Source: Granulosicoccaceae sp. 1_MG-2023
Lineage (GTDB): Bacteria > Pseudomonadota > Gammaproteobacteria > Granulosicoccales > Granulosicoccaceae
DNA length: 64,000 nucleotides
NCBI GenBank assembly: GCA_030546905.1
Contig: JAUOPI010000006.1
Coordinates: 1-64,000, forward strand
Direction of reading: 5' to 3'
The notes below the pieces were generated by a model, which was given only the letters and a program-made list of their open reading frames with translations, was not told where the DNA came from and made no database searches. Made by a program: the position numbers and the translations under genes. Shown here one piece after another: positions 25,748 through 35,628 of this stretch (positions are counted from its first letter, which is position 1; every line of letters starts with the position of its first letter).

Positions 25748-26952
25748 CAGGCGTCCTTCCTCGTGAACTGATAGGTTCGCCGTACATTGGCGATGATGCC
25801 TTGCGGGCGGAAAATCATCATGGTGACCAGAATCGCGCCGAAGGCCAGCATCCGGTAGTCGGCCAGAGCACGCAGGTATTCCGGCAACAGAATCAGGATA
25901 AAGGCGCCGATGATGACGCCCAGAATCGAGCCCATGCCGCCGAGTACCACGATGGCGAGGATGATGGCCGATTCGAGGAAGGTAAAACTGGCCGGGTTAA
26001 TAAAGGTGGTTTTGGCGGCGAAGATCACGCCGACCATGCCTGCCCAGGTGGCACCCAGGGCAAAGGCGGTGAGCTTGGTTTTGGTTTTGTCTATGCCCAT
26101 GGCCTGACAGGCGATATCGTCCTCGCGCAGGGCCAGCCAGGCGCGGCCGATGCGCGAATCCTGCAGGCGATTGACCACAAAGATGGTGATGATCACCATC
26201 AGCAGCATGAGAAAATACAGGTAGGTAATGGACTGATTCAGGGTCAGCTCAATACCGAAAAGCGCCGGGCGTTCGATGTTGGAGATACCGCTCGGGCCCT
26301 GGGAAAAGTCATTCCAGTTTTCCAGCACCAGACGGATAATCTCGCCGAAAGCCAGCGTCACTATGGCCAGATAATCGCCGCGCAGCCGCAGCACCGGAAA
26401 ACCCAGCAAAATACCGAACAGCGCGGCCAGTGCGGCGCCGATTGGCAGCACGGTCCAGAAGCCCAGGCCGAAATGCGTGTTGAGCAGCGCATAGGAATAA
26501 GCGCCTACCGCATAAAACGCCACATAGCCGAGATCCAGCAGACCGGCCAGGCCGACCACGATATTCAGACCCAGACCCAGTACCACGTACATCAGCGCGG
26601 TGGTCATGATATTGGTCTGATAGGAGCTGAACAAAAACGGAAACACGATGGCAAATGCGGCCAGCGCGCCGAACAGAGGCAGGCGGCGGGCCGGATCGGC
26701 GGTCCAGGTGCGCAGCCGTACGGCCAGCGGCGGCTTGTCGCTGACCTTGCCGACGGCCGCTTCACGGCGGCGGAAATACCAGCTGGTCAGCAGCGACAGG
26801 GCAAAACTGCCCACGGCCACCCAGAGCATATTCATCCAGCGCCATTCGATGGTCGATTCGATGGAATCGACCCGGATCACCATCAGCGGGAAGGTGAGAA
26901 AAACAAACCAGAGGGCCACACCCAGCGCGCGGCGGATTTCTGCAAAATTCAT
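25747..26952 (-). CDS. livM: branched-chain amino-acid ABC transporter permease LivM
   Basis: A 401-residue permease with an N-terminal DUF3382-like region of two spans and a charged linker (RRREAAVGKVSDKP), then the core domain with GLNIVVGLAGLLDLGYVAFYAVGAYSYAL and the cytoplasmic loop GRAWLALREDDIACQAMGIDKTKTKLTAFALGA that contacts the ATPases. It forms the membrane pore together with LivH, 10 bp upstream in the operon. Confidence 0.95.
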
Positions 26953-26961
26953 CGTGCGCTC

Positions 26962-27864
26962 CTATACCTTTTCAATACTGGATTTGCCCAGCAGACCGGC
27001 CGGTTTAAACAGCAGGATCAGCACCAGCAGTGAAAACGCGAAGACGTCCTCGTAGTCACTGGAGACATAGCCGGTGGCAAAGCTCTCTGTGAGGCCGAGG
27101 ATAAAACCGCCGAGGACGGCGCCGGGAATGGAACCGATACCGCCGAGTACGGCTGCGGTAAAGGCTTTGATACCGGCGATAAAGCCGATATAGAAATTGA
27201 TCTGACCGACATGTGAGGCGATCAGCATACCGCCGATGGCGGCCAGTGCCGAGCCGACGATAAAGGTGTTGGAGATCACCCGGTCCACATTAATGCCGAC
27301 CAGGCGTGCCATGGTTTTATCCTGTGCGGTGGCGCGCATGGCTTTGCCCATGCGGGTGAATTTGATCAGGATCAGCAGCGCGATCATGGACACCGCGGTG
27401 GTCAGGAGGATCACAATATCGGTGGTGCCGATAATGTGTGCAATCGGTTCGAGAAATTCAAAATCCGGGATCAGTTCCGGAAAGGGCAGGAAGTTGGACG
27501 TTTGTGCCAGCAGCACGTAGTTCTGCAGAAAAATCGACATGCCGATGGCGGAGATCAGCGGTGACAAACGTGGCGCATTACGCAGCGGTTTGTAGGCGAT
27601 TTTCTCGATCGTGTAGCCATAGGCACTGGCCCAGATAGCGGCGGCCAGACCGGCCAGCACGATAATCGCCAGCAGCGGTAAGCCCATAATGGACAATACC
27701 GAGGCGACAACGAATGAGGTGAATGCGCCGATCATGTAGATCTCGCCGTGGGCGAAGTTGATCAGCCCGATAATGCCGTAGACCATCGTATAGCCCAGCG
27801 CGATCAGCGCATAGATGGAACCACGGGTCAGCCCGCTGAAAAACAGCTCAACAAAATAGTCCAT
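26962..27864 (-). CDS. livH: branched-chain amino-acid ABC transporter permease LivH
   Basis: A 300-residue permease with GSIYALIALGYTMVYGIIGLINFAHGEIYMIGAF at the start and the ATPase-contact loop GKAMRATAQDKTMARLVGINVDRVISNTF. Both are family hallmarks. First gene after a hairpin that separates it from the binding-protein gene, a common layout that lets the binding protein be made in excess. Confidence 0.95.
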   Translation of the reverse strand: MDYFVELFFSGLTRGSIYALIALGYTMVYGIIGLINFAHGEIYMIGAFTSFVVASVLSIMGLPLLAIIVLAGLAAAIWASAYGYTIEKIAYKPLRNAPRLSPLISAIGMSIFLQNYVLLAQTSNFLPFPELIPDFEFLEPIAHIIGTTDIVILLTTAVSMIALLILIKFTRMGKAMRATAQDKTMARLVGINVDRVISNTFIVGSALAAIGGMLIASHVGQINFYIGFIAGIKAFTAAVLGGIGSIPGAVLGGFILGLTESFATGYVSSDYEDVFAFSLLVLILLFKPAGLLGKSSIEKV

Positions 27865-27897
27865 ACAGGCCCTGACAGTTAGTGATTTTTATTATGG

Positions 27898-27927
27898 AAA
27901 AACCTGCCGGAGGCGCGCTCCGGCAGG
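27898..27927 (-). terminator. terminator or attenuator after the liv binding-protein gene
   Basis: On the minus strand CCTGCCGGA and TCCGGCAGG form a nine-bp perfect stem, followed by five T. It lies between the binding-protein stop and livH, so it probably ends most transcripts and lets some read into livHMGF. Confidence 0.75.
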
Positions 27928-27938
27928 TCAGGCGAGGG

Positions 27939-29054
27939 TTATTTTGCCTGGACGTAAGCGCCGTCTTTGACCTGATACATGGTAAAGCCGACGCCCACAG
28001 CGTCACCGTTTTCGGCGAAGCTGATGGTGCCGACCGGCGTATCAACGGTGTTTTCCTGCATGGCTTTTTTCAGCGCATCCAGATCCGTGGAGCCGGCGTT
28101 CTCCAGCGCGGCAACCACCGCCAGGGCAGCGGCATAGGCGTTGTCGTAGAAGGCGCCCGGATCATCGCCGTAAGCGGCTTTGTGGGCTTCACGGGCGGCG
28201 ATGGTCACCGGATTGGTGGTGTTATCACGCGGGCCTGTGGCGTAGACGCCTTCGGCATCTTTACCGGCGACTTTGATGAAGGTGTCATCCTTCACGCCGT
28301 CATCGGACAGGAAGGCGGTATCCATGCGTTTTTTACGCATTTGTTTGACGATTTTGGAGGCTTCCGGGTGGTAGCCGCCGTAGATCACGGCTTCGGCGTC
28401 GGAACGGTCGATCTTGCGCACAATCGCGGAGTAATCCACCGCGCCCGGGGTCACGCCTTCAAACAGCACCTCTTCGATGCCTTTGCTTTGCAGATAAGCC
28501 TGGGCGAACTCGGCCAGACCCTTACCGTAATCGCCTTTGTCGTGGATGATGGCGATTTTCGATACGCCCAGCTCGTCCAGCGCGAAATCAACAATGGTTT
28601 TGGCCTGAACGTCATCCGCGGCAATCGTGCGGGCGAAGTTGGGGTAGTCACCGGACTGGGTCAGCTCGGGGCTGGTTGCAGACGGTGAAACCACCAGAAT
28701 GTCGGCGCTGGTGTAGATCGGCAGTGCCGCTTTGGTGGCGCCGGAGCAGATGTGTCCGATAACCACGTCCGCACCTTCGGAGACCAGCTTGGTTGCGGTG
28801 TTGGTGGCCACTTCCGGTTTGCAGACGTCATCCTCGATCAGCAGCTCGATTTGTTTTCCGTCGATACCGCCCTTGGCGTTGACTTCATCGGTAACCAGCT
28901 TGACGGCGTTGACCGTCGGCAGGCCGTAGGAAGCCAGATCGCCGCTGTGTGCGCCGGCTACGCCGAGCTTGATCGTGTCAGCGGCCTGAGCAGACATCGC
29001 CAGCGTCATGGAAACGGTGGCTGCCAAAAGCGTTTTCATTATTGGTGCTTTCAT
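27939..29054 (-). CDS. livK: branched-chain amino-acid ABC transporter binding protein
   Basis: A 371-residue periplasmic binding protein. The chosen start (ATG 29054) has AGGA upstream and gives a signal peptide ending MSAQA-A; the upstream frame to 29129 adds Pro/Arg-rich nonsense. IKLGVAGAHSGDLASYGLPTVNAVKLVTDEVNAKGGIDGKQIELLIEDDVCKPEVA and the paired Cys in the two lobes are typical of LivJ/LivK. First gene of the operon; ligand probably leucine, isoleucine or valine. Confidence 0.93.
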   Translation of the reverse strand: MKAPIMKTLLAATVSMTLAMSAQAADTIKLGVAGAHSGDLASYGLPTVNAVKLVTDEVNAKGGIDGKQIELLIEDDVCKPEVATNTATKLVSEGADVVIGHICSGATKAALPIYTSADILVVSPSATSPELTQSGDYPNFARTIAADDVQAKTIVDFALDELGVSKIAIIHDKGDYGKGLAEFAQAYLQSKGIEEVLFEGVTPGAVDYSAIVRKIDRSDAEAVIYGGYHPEASKIVKQMRKKRMDTAFLSDDGVKDDTFIKVAGKDAEGVYATGPRDNTTNPVTIAAREAHKAAYGDDPGAFYDNAYAAALAVVAALENAGSTDLDALKKAMQENTVDTPVGTISFAENGDAVGVGFTMYQVKDGAYVQAK

Positions 29055-29404
29055 TGGTGTCGTCGTCCTGTTGTACCCGCGAGGCCGGATTGCAGATTGC
29101 CGGGCCGGCGGGAGTGGGTGGAAACGCAAAAGATTAACTTGGCTGAGATTAAGGAATTTGTAAGATTATTTCCAGCACTGACAGTGCATTTGTGGGAGGG
29201 CCTATGCAGGCGGGCTGCAGATTCAGCAATTCCTATGTTGCATTCCTGCGCGGCGCGGATCCGCAGGCGTAAACCGCAGGGCGGGGCTTGGCTTGCATTC
29301 TGCGGTGCAGCGTTAGCGGGTGATGGCCGGGCCGCTGCCGGCCGGGTCGGTGTTGTGCTTTGGCCCGGGCCGCCGCTAAGCCGATAGCCCGCGGCGGCCC
29401 GCAC
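29055..29404. other. gap upstream of livK
   Basis: No convincing gene. It should hold the livK promoter. A perfect 6-1-6 inverted repeat GCACTG-A-CAGTGC at 29175-29187, about 120 bp upstream of livK, is a candidate operator. The rest is GC-rich without clear structure. Confidence 0.4.
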
Positions 29405-31126
29405 TCACTGCTGCTTGTCGCCGTTTTGCCCGCCACTTTGCTGCACGGGTTTGTAGTCCCAGTCGCGCACGCCCTGCAGCATGTTTTCGATATCAGCGCC
29501 GGGGACCTGCAGCATTTCCAGTGCCGTGGCACCCAGGCGCAGACTCGCTTCGATGGTCTCCGGATAGGCGTGGGCCGCACCGGCGCGCAGCAGGCGTGTG
29601 CTGGTTTCCAGATCGCGCGCCCGCGCGATGGACGGCACCTGCGGACAGGTACTGCGCAGATAGGCGATCGCGCGCAGGGCGGTATCGGCGTTGTCGACTG
29701 TGACCACCAGCAGCGAGGCATGCTCCACATGGATGGCCGCCAGCAACTCCGGATCGGCAATGTCGCCGAGCAGGACGTTATGTCCGTCAGCACGGCCCTG
29801 GGCGACCCGTTTCGGATCGGTGTCGAAAGCCACAAAGGGCACGCGGCTGGTTTGCAGCAATACCGCGATGGTATGTCCGACCCGGCCGTAGCCGCCGATG
29901 ACCACCTGCTTTTCGGCGATATCATTCAGGTCGGTGTCATTGCCGGTGGCAGGCGGCTGTTGCGGGGCCTTGACCAGCAGCGAGGCGATGCGCTCATTGA
30001 AGCGGATTAATACAGCCCCTGCGATCATTGATAACAGCACTGATGTGATGGCAATCTGGCCGAGTTGTGAATCGATCACGCCCGAGTCCAGCGCGATGGC
30101 GGTCAGGGCCAGGCCGAATTCACCGCCCACGCTGAGCAGCAAGCCGGTGCGGCAGGCCACATGCGGGTCAACACCGATCCGGCGCACCAGCAGGGTCACG
30201 ATCAGCATCTTGCTGGCCAGCGTCAGACCTGCGCCGAGCAGCGCCCAGTGCCAGATCGGAGCGATCGCGCCGGGATCAAAACGCATGCCGATACCGACGA
30301 AAAACATCCCCAGCAACACATCGCGGAAGGGCCGCACGCTGGATTCGACCTGATGACGGAACTCGGTTTCGCCGAGCATCATGCCGGCCAGAAAGCCGCC
30401 GAAGGCCAGCGACAGGCCAAGACTGTTGGTGGTCCAGGCCGCCAGCAGGGCGACCAGCAACACGGCCAGCGTGAAAATCTCCAGCGAGCTGCGTTCTGAG
30501 ACCAGATGGAACAGCGGGCGCAGCAGCCAGCGTCCCGCCAGAAACACCAGTGCCAGGGCAAACACCGCTTTGGCCAGTGCCCAGAGCAGTGAACCGGCCA
30601 GCACGTCAAAGCTGACTGTCGCGCCCAACACAGGGATGATCACCAGAAAGGGCACAGCTGTGACGTCCTGGAACACGGACATGGCCAGTCCGAGCCGCCC
30701 GTGCTGGGTGTTTTCTTCGCTCTGCTCCTTGAGCAGACTGGCGATAATCGTGGTCGATGATTGGGCGAAGACCGCGCCGAACACAAACGCCACCGCACCG
30801 GGGACGCCGCACAGCCAGAGTATCAGCGTCACCAGCAGGGTGGTGAAAACCACCTGACCGGTGCCCAGTCCGAGGACCTGATGGCGCAGCGCGTTGATCT
30901 GCGGCAGGGAGAAGTTCAGGCCGATGGTGTAGAGCAGAAAGACCACGCCGAACTCGGCGATGGAATGAAAGTCCGGCACCGACAGTGTCGGCCCGAGCGT
31001 GTAAGGGCCGAGAATGACGCCGACCAGCAAATAACCCAGACTGGTCGGAATATGCAGTCGTTTAAAGGTGACCACAACCGCGATAGCCACGGCCAGAAGT
31101 AAGATGATTTGGGCGAGATTTTCCAT
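29405..31126 (-). CDS. KefC-like cation:proton antiporter with RCK domain
   Basis: A 573-residue CPA2-family protein. Residues about 1-380 form the membrane antiporter domain (SLGYLLVGVILGPYTLGP, FGAVFAQSSTTIIASLL, LGMFFVGIGMRFDPG), and about 410-530 a TrkA-N/RCK nucleotide-binding domain (VVIGGYGRVGHTIAVLLQ, then VAFDTDPKR). It probably exports K+ or exchanges Na+ or K+ for protons. The start ATG 31126 begins MENLAQIILLLAVAI; the frame continues upstream to 31393 with non-family sequence and is discounted. No KefF-type ancillary oxidoreductase is adjacent. Confidence 0.9.
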   Translation of the reverse strand: MENLAQIILLLAVAIAVVVTFKRLHIPTSLGYLLVGVILGPYTLGPTLSVPDFHSIAEFGVVFLLYTIGLNFSLPQINALRHQVLGLGTGQVVFTTLLVTLILWLCGVPGAVAFVFGAVFAQSSTTIIASLLKEQSEENTQHGRLGLAMSVFQDVTAVPFLVIIPVLGATVSFDVLAGSLLWALAKAVFALALVFLAGRWLLRPLFHLVSERSSLEIFTLAVLLVALLAAWTTNSLGLSLAFGGFLAGMMLGETEFRHQVESSVRPFRDVLLGMFFVGIGMRFDPGAIAPIWHWALLGAGLTLASKMLIVTLLVRRIGVDPHVACRTGLLLSVGGEFGLALTAIALDSGVIDSQLGQIAITSVLLSMIAGAVLIRFNERIASLLVKAPQQPPATGNDTDLNDIAEKQVVIGGYGRVGHTIAVLLQTSRVPFVAFDTDPKRVAQGRADGHNVLLGDIADPELLAAIHVEHASLLVVTVDNADTALRAIAYLRSTCPQVPSIARARDLETSTRLLRAGAAHAYPETIEASLRLGATALEMLQVPGADIENMLQGVRDWDYKPVQQSGGQNGDKQQ

Positions 31127-31654
31127 GCCTGTCCCGGTTGTAGTGAATACCTGAGTCTTGTGCCGCCGGCCGCACGCCGTGGGCTGTGCCGGGCTGCGTG
31201 GCAATAAACCAAGCATGGCACAAAGCGGACTGTGGCGGCAGTGAGTTTGCCCCTGTGACGTTAGCCTGTCCCGGTAAAAAAATAAAAGCGTCCCGGCACA
31301 TACCTGCCGTATCGCAATGAAAACGACCCGGCCAACGGTCGCTGCCGGCGCGCTCAGGGGAAACGGCGGTCGCGGTGCCGGCCCAGGGGGCAAAACGCGT
31401 GAGAAACGGCGTTTCTCTGACAGCGAAAGCGCAGTGAAAGTTCAACGGCAGACAGGCCTGCGCCTGATCCGCGCGTGAATGACTGCGCAATAGGACCGCG
31501 TTTTTTACTCTTGCGATGGCGGCCGGATTGTCCTTGTCCGTGCGGGAATAAAGCCGCCAAAAGCCGCCGTGGTCAGTTGCAAATTAATCAATTAAAAAAC
31601 GCATCACACGGCGAGAAATATTCGCCGGTGATGCGCGTCTGAATTAACGGCAGT
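31127..31654. other. gap between the antiporter and rnk
   Basis: About 530 bp with no supported gene; open frames here are short, Arg/Cys/Pro-rich and look like noise. It must carry the antiporter promoter (minus strand) and holds the rnk terminator at 31594-31634. No riboswitch or small-RNA structure recognised. Confidence 0.5.
31594..31634 (-). terminator. rho-independent terminator of rnk
   Basis: On the minus strand GCATCACCGGCGA pairs with TCGCCGTGTGATGC, a stem of 13 pairs with one bulge around a short A/T loop, followed by six T. It lies 20 bp after the rnk stop. Confidence 0.85.
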
Positions 31655-32068
31655 TTAAAGCCGGAAGTCGCCGGACCGCTCGGGTTGGTAAATGATTTGT
31701 GTGATTTTTACACTGAGCGTTCCGCCGCCGGGCTTGGGCCATTCAATTTCATCGCCCACCGAAAGCCCCAGCAAGGCGCTGCCGACCGGTGCCAGAATGG
31801 AAATGGTTTTGCCGCTGGAATCCACGTTTTTCGGGTAGACAAGCGTCAATTCGAATTCTTTTTTACTGGATTCGACGACAAACTTTACCGTGGAGTTCAT
31901 GGTGACGATGTCCGGCGGCATGTCCGCAGGCTCGACGATGGTCGCCCGCTCCAGCTCCGCTTCCAGTTCGTTAATGCCGGAGACCGTATTTTTCGGCAAA
32001 GAGTCAATCAGGTTGTATAAGCGGTCTGAATCCAACGATGAAATTGTGATTTCAGGTCTGTTTTTCAT
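31655..32068 (-). CDS. rnk: Rnk, GreA/GreB-related regulator of nucleoside diphosphate kinase
   Basis: A 137-residue protein with an N-terminal helical arm and the GreA/GreB C-terminal domain: MPPDIVTMNSTVKFVV, LTLVYP, ISILAPVGSALLGLSVGDEIEWPKPGG and QPERSGDFRL at the end. It matches Rnk along its whole length. ATG 32068 (GAGGAG upstream) is preferred to a GTG at 32083 that would add five residues. Rnk binds RNA polymerase near the secondary channel. Single-gene unit with its own terminator. Confidence 0.93.
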   Translation of the reverse strand: MKNRPEITISSLDSDRLYNLIDSLPKNTVSGINELEAELERATIVEPADMPPDIVTMNSTVKFVVESSKKEFELTLVYPKNVDSSGKTISILAPVGSALLGLSVGDEIEWPKPGGGTLSVKITQIIYQPERSGDFRL

Positions 32069-32311
32069 TTTCTCCTCGCTCACCGGAATGGTGTTTTTTA
32101 ATCGGGCAAACCGCCTCGCGGATCAGGGTGTTACCGGGCCCTGTGTTTGACAGTCCATCATACCTGTTTACGGCAGCGGGGGCTAAAATGCCCGACCGCT
32201 GCGGTGCTGTGTGGCGATTATGTCTGACAGGGTGAGGCAGGTAGAATAGACGACTTTGCCGGCGTTGCGAGGCTTGTGTTGGCATGGCGTATAAAAGGGA
32301 CTCTTAAATTG

Positions 32312-33412
32312 ATGAAATTTCTTCTCCGTCACTGGCGGGCCTTGTTTGCCTGCGGCCTGTTGGGCAGTGTTTTTCTTTACGGCGTATTGGTGGGTAAGTA
32401 TCAGCTGCCGCCTTATGCGGTGTTTGAATCGCTAAATGCCGGGCTTGCGCGGTTCGGTGGCGGAGCGCCTTCAGCGGCGTTGCCGGCGCCGCAGCTGAGC
32501 GCGGTGCAACAGCGTCTGGCGGCGGTGTCGGCAGATGCGCCCGGTTTTCGTGCCGGACTGCAGGCCCGGCTGATTTTGCCGCCGGAGGTGGTCAGGGTGT
32601 CGGTCGCGGACGGGCAGGCCAGCGCGTCTTACTACGGGATTGAGATCAAGGGCCGGCTGCGTCAGGCGCCGGACTCCGGTGACTGTCTGCTGGTCTACCA
32701 TCAGGGCCACGGCGGCAATCCCTTTGACTTCGACTATCACGAGGCGCTCTGGCAACAGGCCCGTGCGCAGGGTTGCGATATGCTGTCCTTGTCGATGTTG
32801 GGACTGGGCCTGAATGCCGGTGCGGCATCCTATCCCTCGGCCGGTGTCGCCGGACGCACGCAGATGACGCTCAGCGCAGCGCAGGCCGCACGCCACGGCA
32901 ATTACGCGTTTTTCCGTGATCCGGCCTTGCCACAGACCGATCCGCTGGCCCTGTTTCTGTCCGGTCCGTTTTATCTGATCCGCAGCCTGGCCGACGATTA
33001 CAGCTCGGTGCGTATGGTCGGGATTTCCGGCGGCGGTTTTATGACCACCATGCTGGCCGCGTTGATGCCGGAAATCGATCTGTCGGTCGCCTATGCCGGC
33101 AGCCTGCCCAAGGCCTGGCGGGTGGATGCCAAACACCACGGCGACTGGGAGCAGGTTTATTCGGCGCTCTGGCAGGAGCTGGACTACTGGGAGTTGTATT
33201 TACTCGGCACACTCGACAGCGCCGGGCAAAGCACGCGCACGGTGCATCTGGTGCATAACAATGCCGATCCCTGTTGCTTCGGCGACCCGGATGCCACGGT
33301 TTTTGCGGGCATGATGGACGCGCTGGCGTTGCCTGGCGTGACCGTGCAGGTCACCGCCAGCGAGCGCCATGCGATTGATCCGGCGGTGGCCGCGCCCTTA
33401 TTGTTTCCCTGA
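32312..33412 (+). CDS. membrane-anchored alpha/beta-hydrolase-like protein
   Basis: A 366-residue protein with an N-terminal membrane anchor (about residues 8-28, LFACGLLGSVFLYGVLVG), then a periplasmic hydrolase-like domain. LLVYHQGHGGN gives the oxyanion-like region, VGISGGGFMT the G-x-S-x-G nucleophile elbow, and ASERHAIDP near the end a likely catalytic His; NNADPC may hold the acid. This points to a serine hydrolase, substrate unknown. ATG 32312 is chosen over 32276. Its last 15 bp overlap the end of ackA on the other strand. Confidence 0.72.
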   Translation: MKFLLRHWRALFACGLLGSVFLYGVLVGKYQLPPYAVFESLNAGLARFGGGAPSAALPAPQLSAVQQRLAAVSADAPGFRAGLQARLILPPEVVRVSVADGQASASYYGIEIKGRLRQAPDSGDCLLVYHQGHGGNPFDFDYHEALWQQARAQGCDMLSLSMLGLGLNAGAASYPSAGVAGRTQMTLSAAQAARHGNYAFFRDPALPQTDPLALFLSGPFYLIRSLADDYSSVRMVGISGGGFMTTMLAALMPEIDLSVAYAGSLPKAWRVDAKHHGDWEQVYSALWQELDYWELYLLGTLDSAGQSTRTVHLVHNNADPCCFGDPDATVFAGMMDALALPGVTVQVTASERHAIDPAVAAPLLFP

Positions 33413-34582
33413 GGGGGCGTGGCCTTCGAGCGCCTCGCGGGTGGCCCGTGCGATCACGCGTTCTTCGTCGGTGGGGATCACCATAACCCGCACTGCGCCC
33501 GTGCCGATGTCACGGGCGTTGTTGTTATTGGCATCCTGATCGAGGGAAATGCCCAACCAGTCCAGTCCGGCGCAGACTTCGCGGCGTATGCGTGCGGAGT
33601 TCTCGCCGATTCCGCCGGAAAATACAAGCCCGTCAAGGCCGCCTAACACCGGCGTCATAGCGCCCAGTTCGCGGCGGATGCGGAAGACGAAATAGTCGAT
33701 GGCCTGTTTGGCCGCCGGCTCCGCTGAGGCTTCCAGCACACGCAAATCGTTACTGATGCCGGACAGGCCTTTTAAGCCGCTTTGCTTGAACAGCAGATCG
33801 GAAAGCGCCTCCGCGTCCATGCCTTCTTCCTGTATCAGATACAGCAGCACACCCGGATCAATCTGTCCGCAGCGGGTGCCCATGGGCAGGCCGTCCAGCG
33901 CTGAAAAACCCATGGTCGAACCCACGCTGATACCGTTTTTGACCGCGCACATGGAAGCGCCGTTGCCCAGATGCGCAATGATGACGCGTCCTGCGTGCAG
34001 CTCAGGTGCTTCGCGTTTGAGTGCGCCGGAGAGGTATTCATAAGACAAGCCGTGAAAGCCGTAACGGCGTACACCACGGTTGTAGTATTCCCGGGGCAAG
34101 GCGAAGGTGTCATTGACCCACGGGTGGCCGCGGTGAAACGCGGTGTCAAAACAGGCTACCTGTACGGCATCGGGGAAGGCGTGCCGGGCGGCGCGGATAC
34201 CGGCCAGATTGTGCGGCTGATGCAGGGGCGCCAGCGGCTGGTATTGTGCCAGCGCATCGAGCACTTGGTCGGTGATCACCACCGGGGTGGTGTAGGCGGT
34301 GCCGCCGTGCACCACGCGGTGGCCGACGCCGGCGATAATGTGGCCTTCCAGCAAGGGCGCGCAGGCGGCAAGGATGGCATCCAGCGCGCTGCTGTGGTCG
34401 GGGGTATCGATTTCCTGGTGGGTGTCCAGCGCACCGCGCAGATGCACGGTCAGATGGCTGTGACCGCCGATCGCCGAGATCTGCCCGCGGGCGAGTTCCT
34501 GCAGATGCGCGGCGACCTCGTAAATGGCGAATTTGATCGAGGAAGAACCGGCGTTGATGGTAAAGAGAACTGGCGTGTTCAT
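33398..34582 (-). CDS. ackA: acetate kinase
   Basis: A 394-residue member of the acetate kinase family with the start FTINAGSSSIKFAIYE, the HRVVHGG block, and VIIAHLGNGASMCAV and FSGGIGENSARIR, all phosphate- or acetate-binding motifs. It interconverts acetate plus ATP and acetyl phosphate. No phosphotransacetylase gene is adjacent. Acetaldehyde from ethanolamine breakdown eventually enters the same pool, but the genes are 25 kb apart and unlinked. Convergent and overlapping with the hydrolase gene. Confidence 0.95.
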   Translation of the reverse strand: MNTPVLFTINAGSSSIKFAIYEVAAHLQELARGQISAIGGHSHLTVHLRGALDTHQEIDTPDHSSALDAILAACAPLLEGHIIAGVGHRVVHGGTAYTTPVVITDQVLDALAQYQPLAPLHQPHNLAGIRAARHAFPDAVQVACFDTAFHRGHPWVNDTFALPREYYNRGVRRYGFHGLSYEYLSGALKREAPELHAGRVIIAHLGNGASMCAVKNGISVGSTMGFSALDGLPMGTRCGQIDPGVLLYLIQEEGMDAEALSDLLFKQSGLKGLSGISNDLRVLEASAEPAAKQAIDYFVFRIRRELGAMTPVLGGLDGLVFSGGIGENSARIRREVCAGLDWLGISLDQDANNNNARDIGTGAVRVMVIPTDEERVIARATREALEGHAPSGKQ

Positions 34583-34622
34583 GGCGCTTTATCGGCTTGT
34601 TTGGCTTGGGTTGCTTGTCACC

Positions 34623-35393
34623 TTAGCACTGCGGTTGCGTGCTGCCATAACCGGCATCAAGTGCGGTCGCCCCGGCCCCGAAGAGCTGCGTGGCGAGGCG
34701 CTCAAAGTCGTCGTGGCGGCGCACGCGCAGGCTCAGTGCGGCGCCGCTGACCGGGTGCTGCAGATGCAGTTCGGTGGCCCTGAGTAACAGCCGCCGGTTG
34801 GCAAACTGCGCACGGAACAGACGGTTGTGTTTGTTATCACCGTGCGTGGTGTCGCCGACGATGGGGTGGAAAATATGCTTCATATGCCGGCGCAGTTGGT
34901 GTTTGCGGCCGGTTTTCGGGTACAGCGCCAGCAAAGAATAACGGCTGCTGTCGTAGCGTCCGCAAGGGTAGGGCAGCTCGACCCGCGCCAGTGTGCGGTA
35001 TGTGGTCACCGCCTCCTGGCGGTTGTCGCTGACCGCGCGGTCACGGAAATCCTGCATAACCGGCAGCGGATAATCGATTTCGCCTTCGTCGTCGGTATAG
35101 CCGCGGCAGATGGCCTGATAGATTTTGCCGGTTTGGCGTGTTTCGAACTGCCGGCTCAGCTGCTGTTGGGTGTCGCTGTCCAGGGCCAGTACCAGCACCC
35201 CGGAGGTGGGTTTGTCGAGCCGGTGCACGGCATAGACCCGCTGACCGATCTGGTCACGCAGGGTCTGGATCACAAAACGCGTTTCGTGACGGTCGATCGG
35301 GCTGCGGTGGACCAGCAGTCCGGCCGGTTTGTCGATGGCGATCAGGTGTTGGTCCTGATAGAGAATATCAAGTGTGTCGCTGGTGTCGGTCAT
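34623..35393 (-). CDS. truC: tRNA pseudouridine synthase TruC-like
   Basis: A 256-residue RluA-family pseudouridine synthase. The catalytic motif HRLDKPTSGVLVLA (Asp is the nucleophile), preceded by IAIDKPAGLLVHRS and followed by YPKTGRKHQLRRHMKHIFHPIVGD, fits TruC, which modifies U65 of certain tRNAs. ATG 35393 is the first start giving the family N-terminus; the frame extends upstream to 35621 with non-homologous sequence. RluA-type rRNA specificity is a less likely alternative. Confidence 0.85.
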   Translation of the reverse strand: MTDTSDTLDILYQDQHLIAIDKPAGLLVHRSPIDRHETRFVIQTLRDQIGQRVYAVHRLDKPTSGVLVLALDSDTQQQLSRQFETRQTGKIYQAICRGYTDDEGEIDYPLPVMQDFRDRAVSDNRQEAVTTYRTLARVELPYPCGRYDSSRYSLLALYPKTGRKHQLRRHMKHIFHPIVGDTTHGDNKHNRLFRAQFANRRLLLRATELHLQHPVSGAALSLRVRRHDDFERLATQLFGAGATALDAGYGSTQPQC

Positions 35394-35628
35394 GGTCGTG
35401 GTTTTGCTCAGTAATCCGGCGACCCTACCAGAGTCTGCGCGCCGGGCAATGTTTGGCTGTTCGGTGCCGCGATTTTGCCTGCCGGAGTGATTATTGCTTG
35501 AGCAGTTTGCTTGCCGTGATGCCCGCGGGCCTGAGCGGCGCAGGAACGAATACGTGCAATGGCACAGGGAAAAGACACAGGGAGCCGCGCCGCCATGGCA
35601 GCGGCAGATTCCGTCGGCCACAGGTTAA

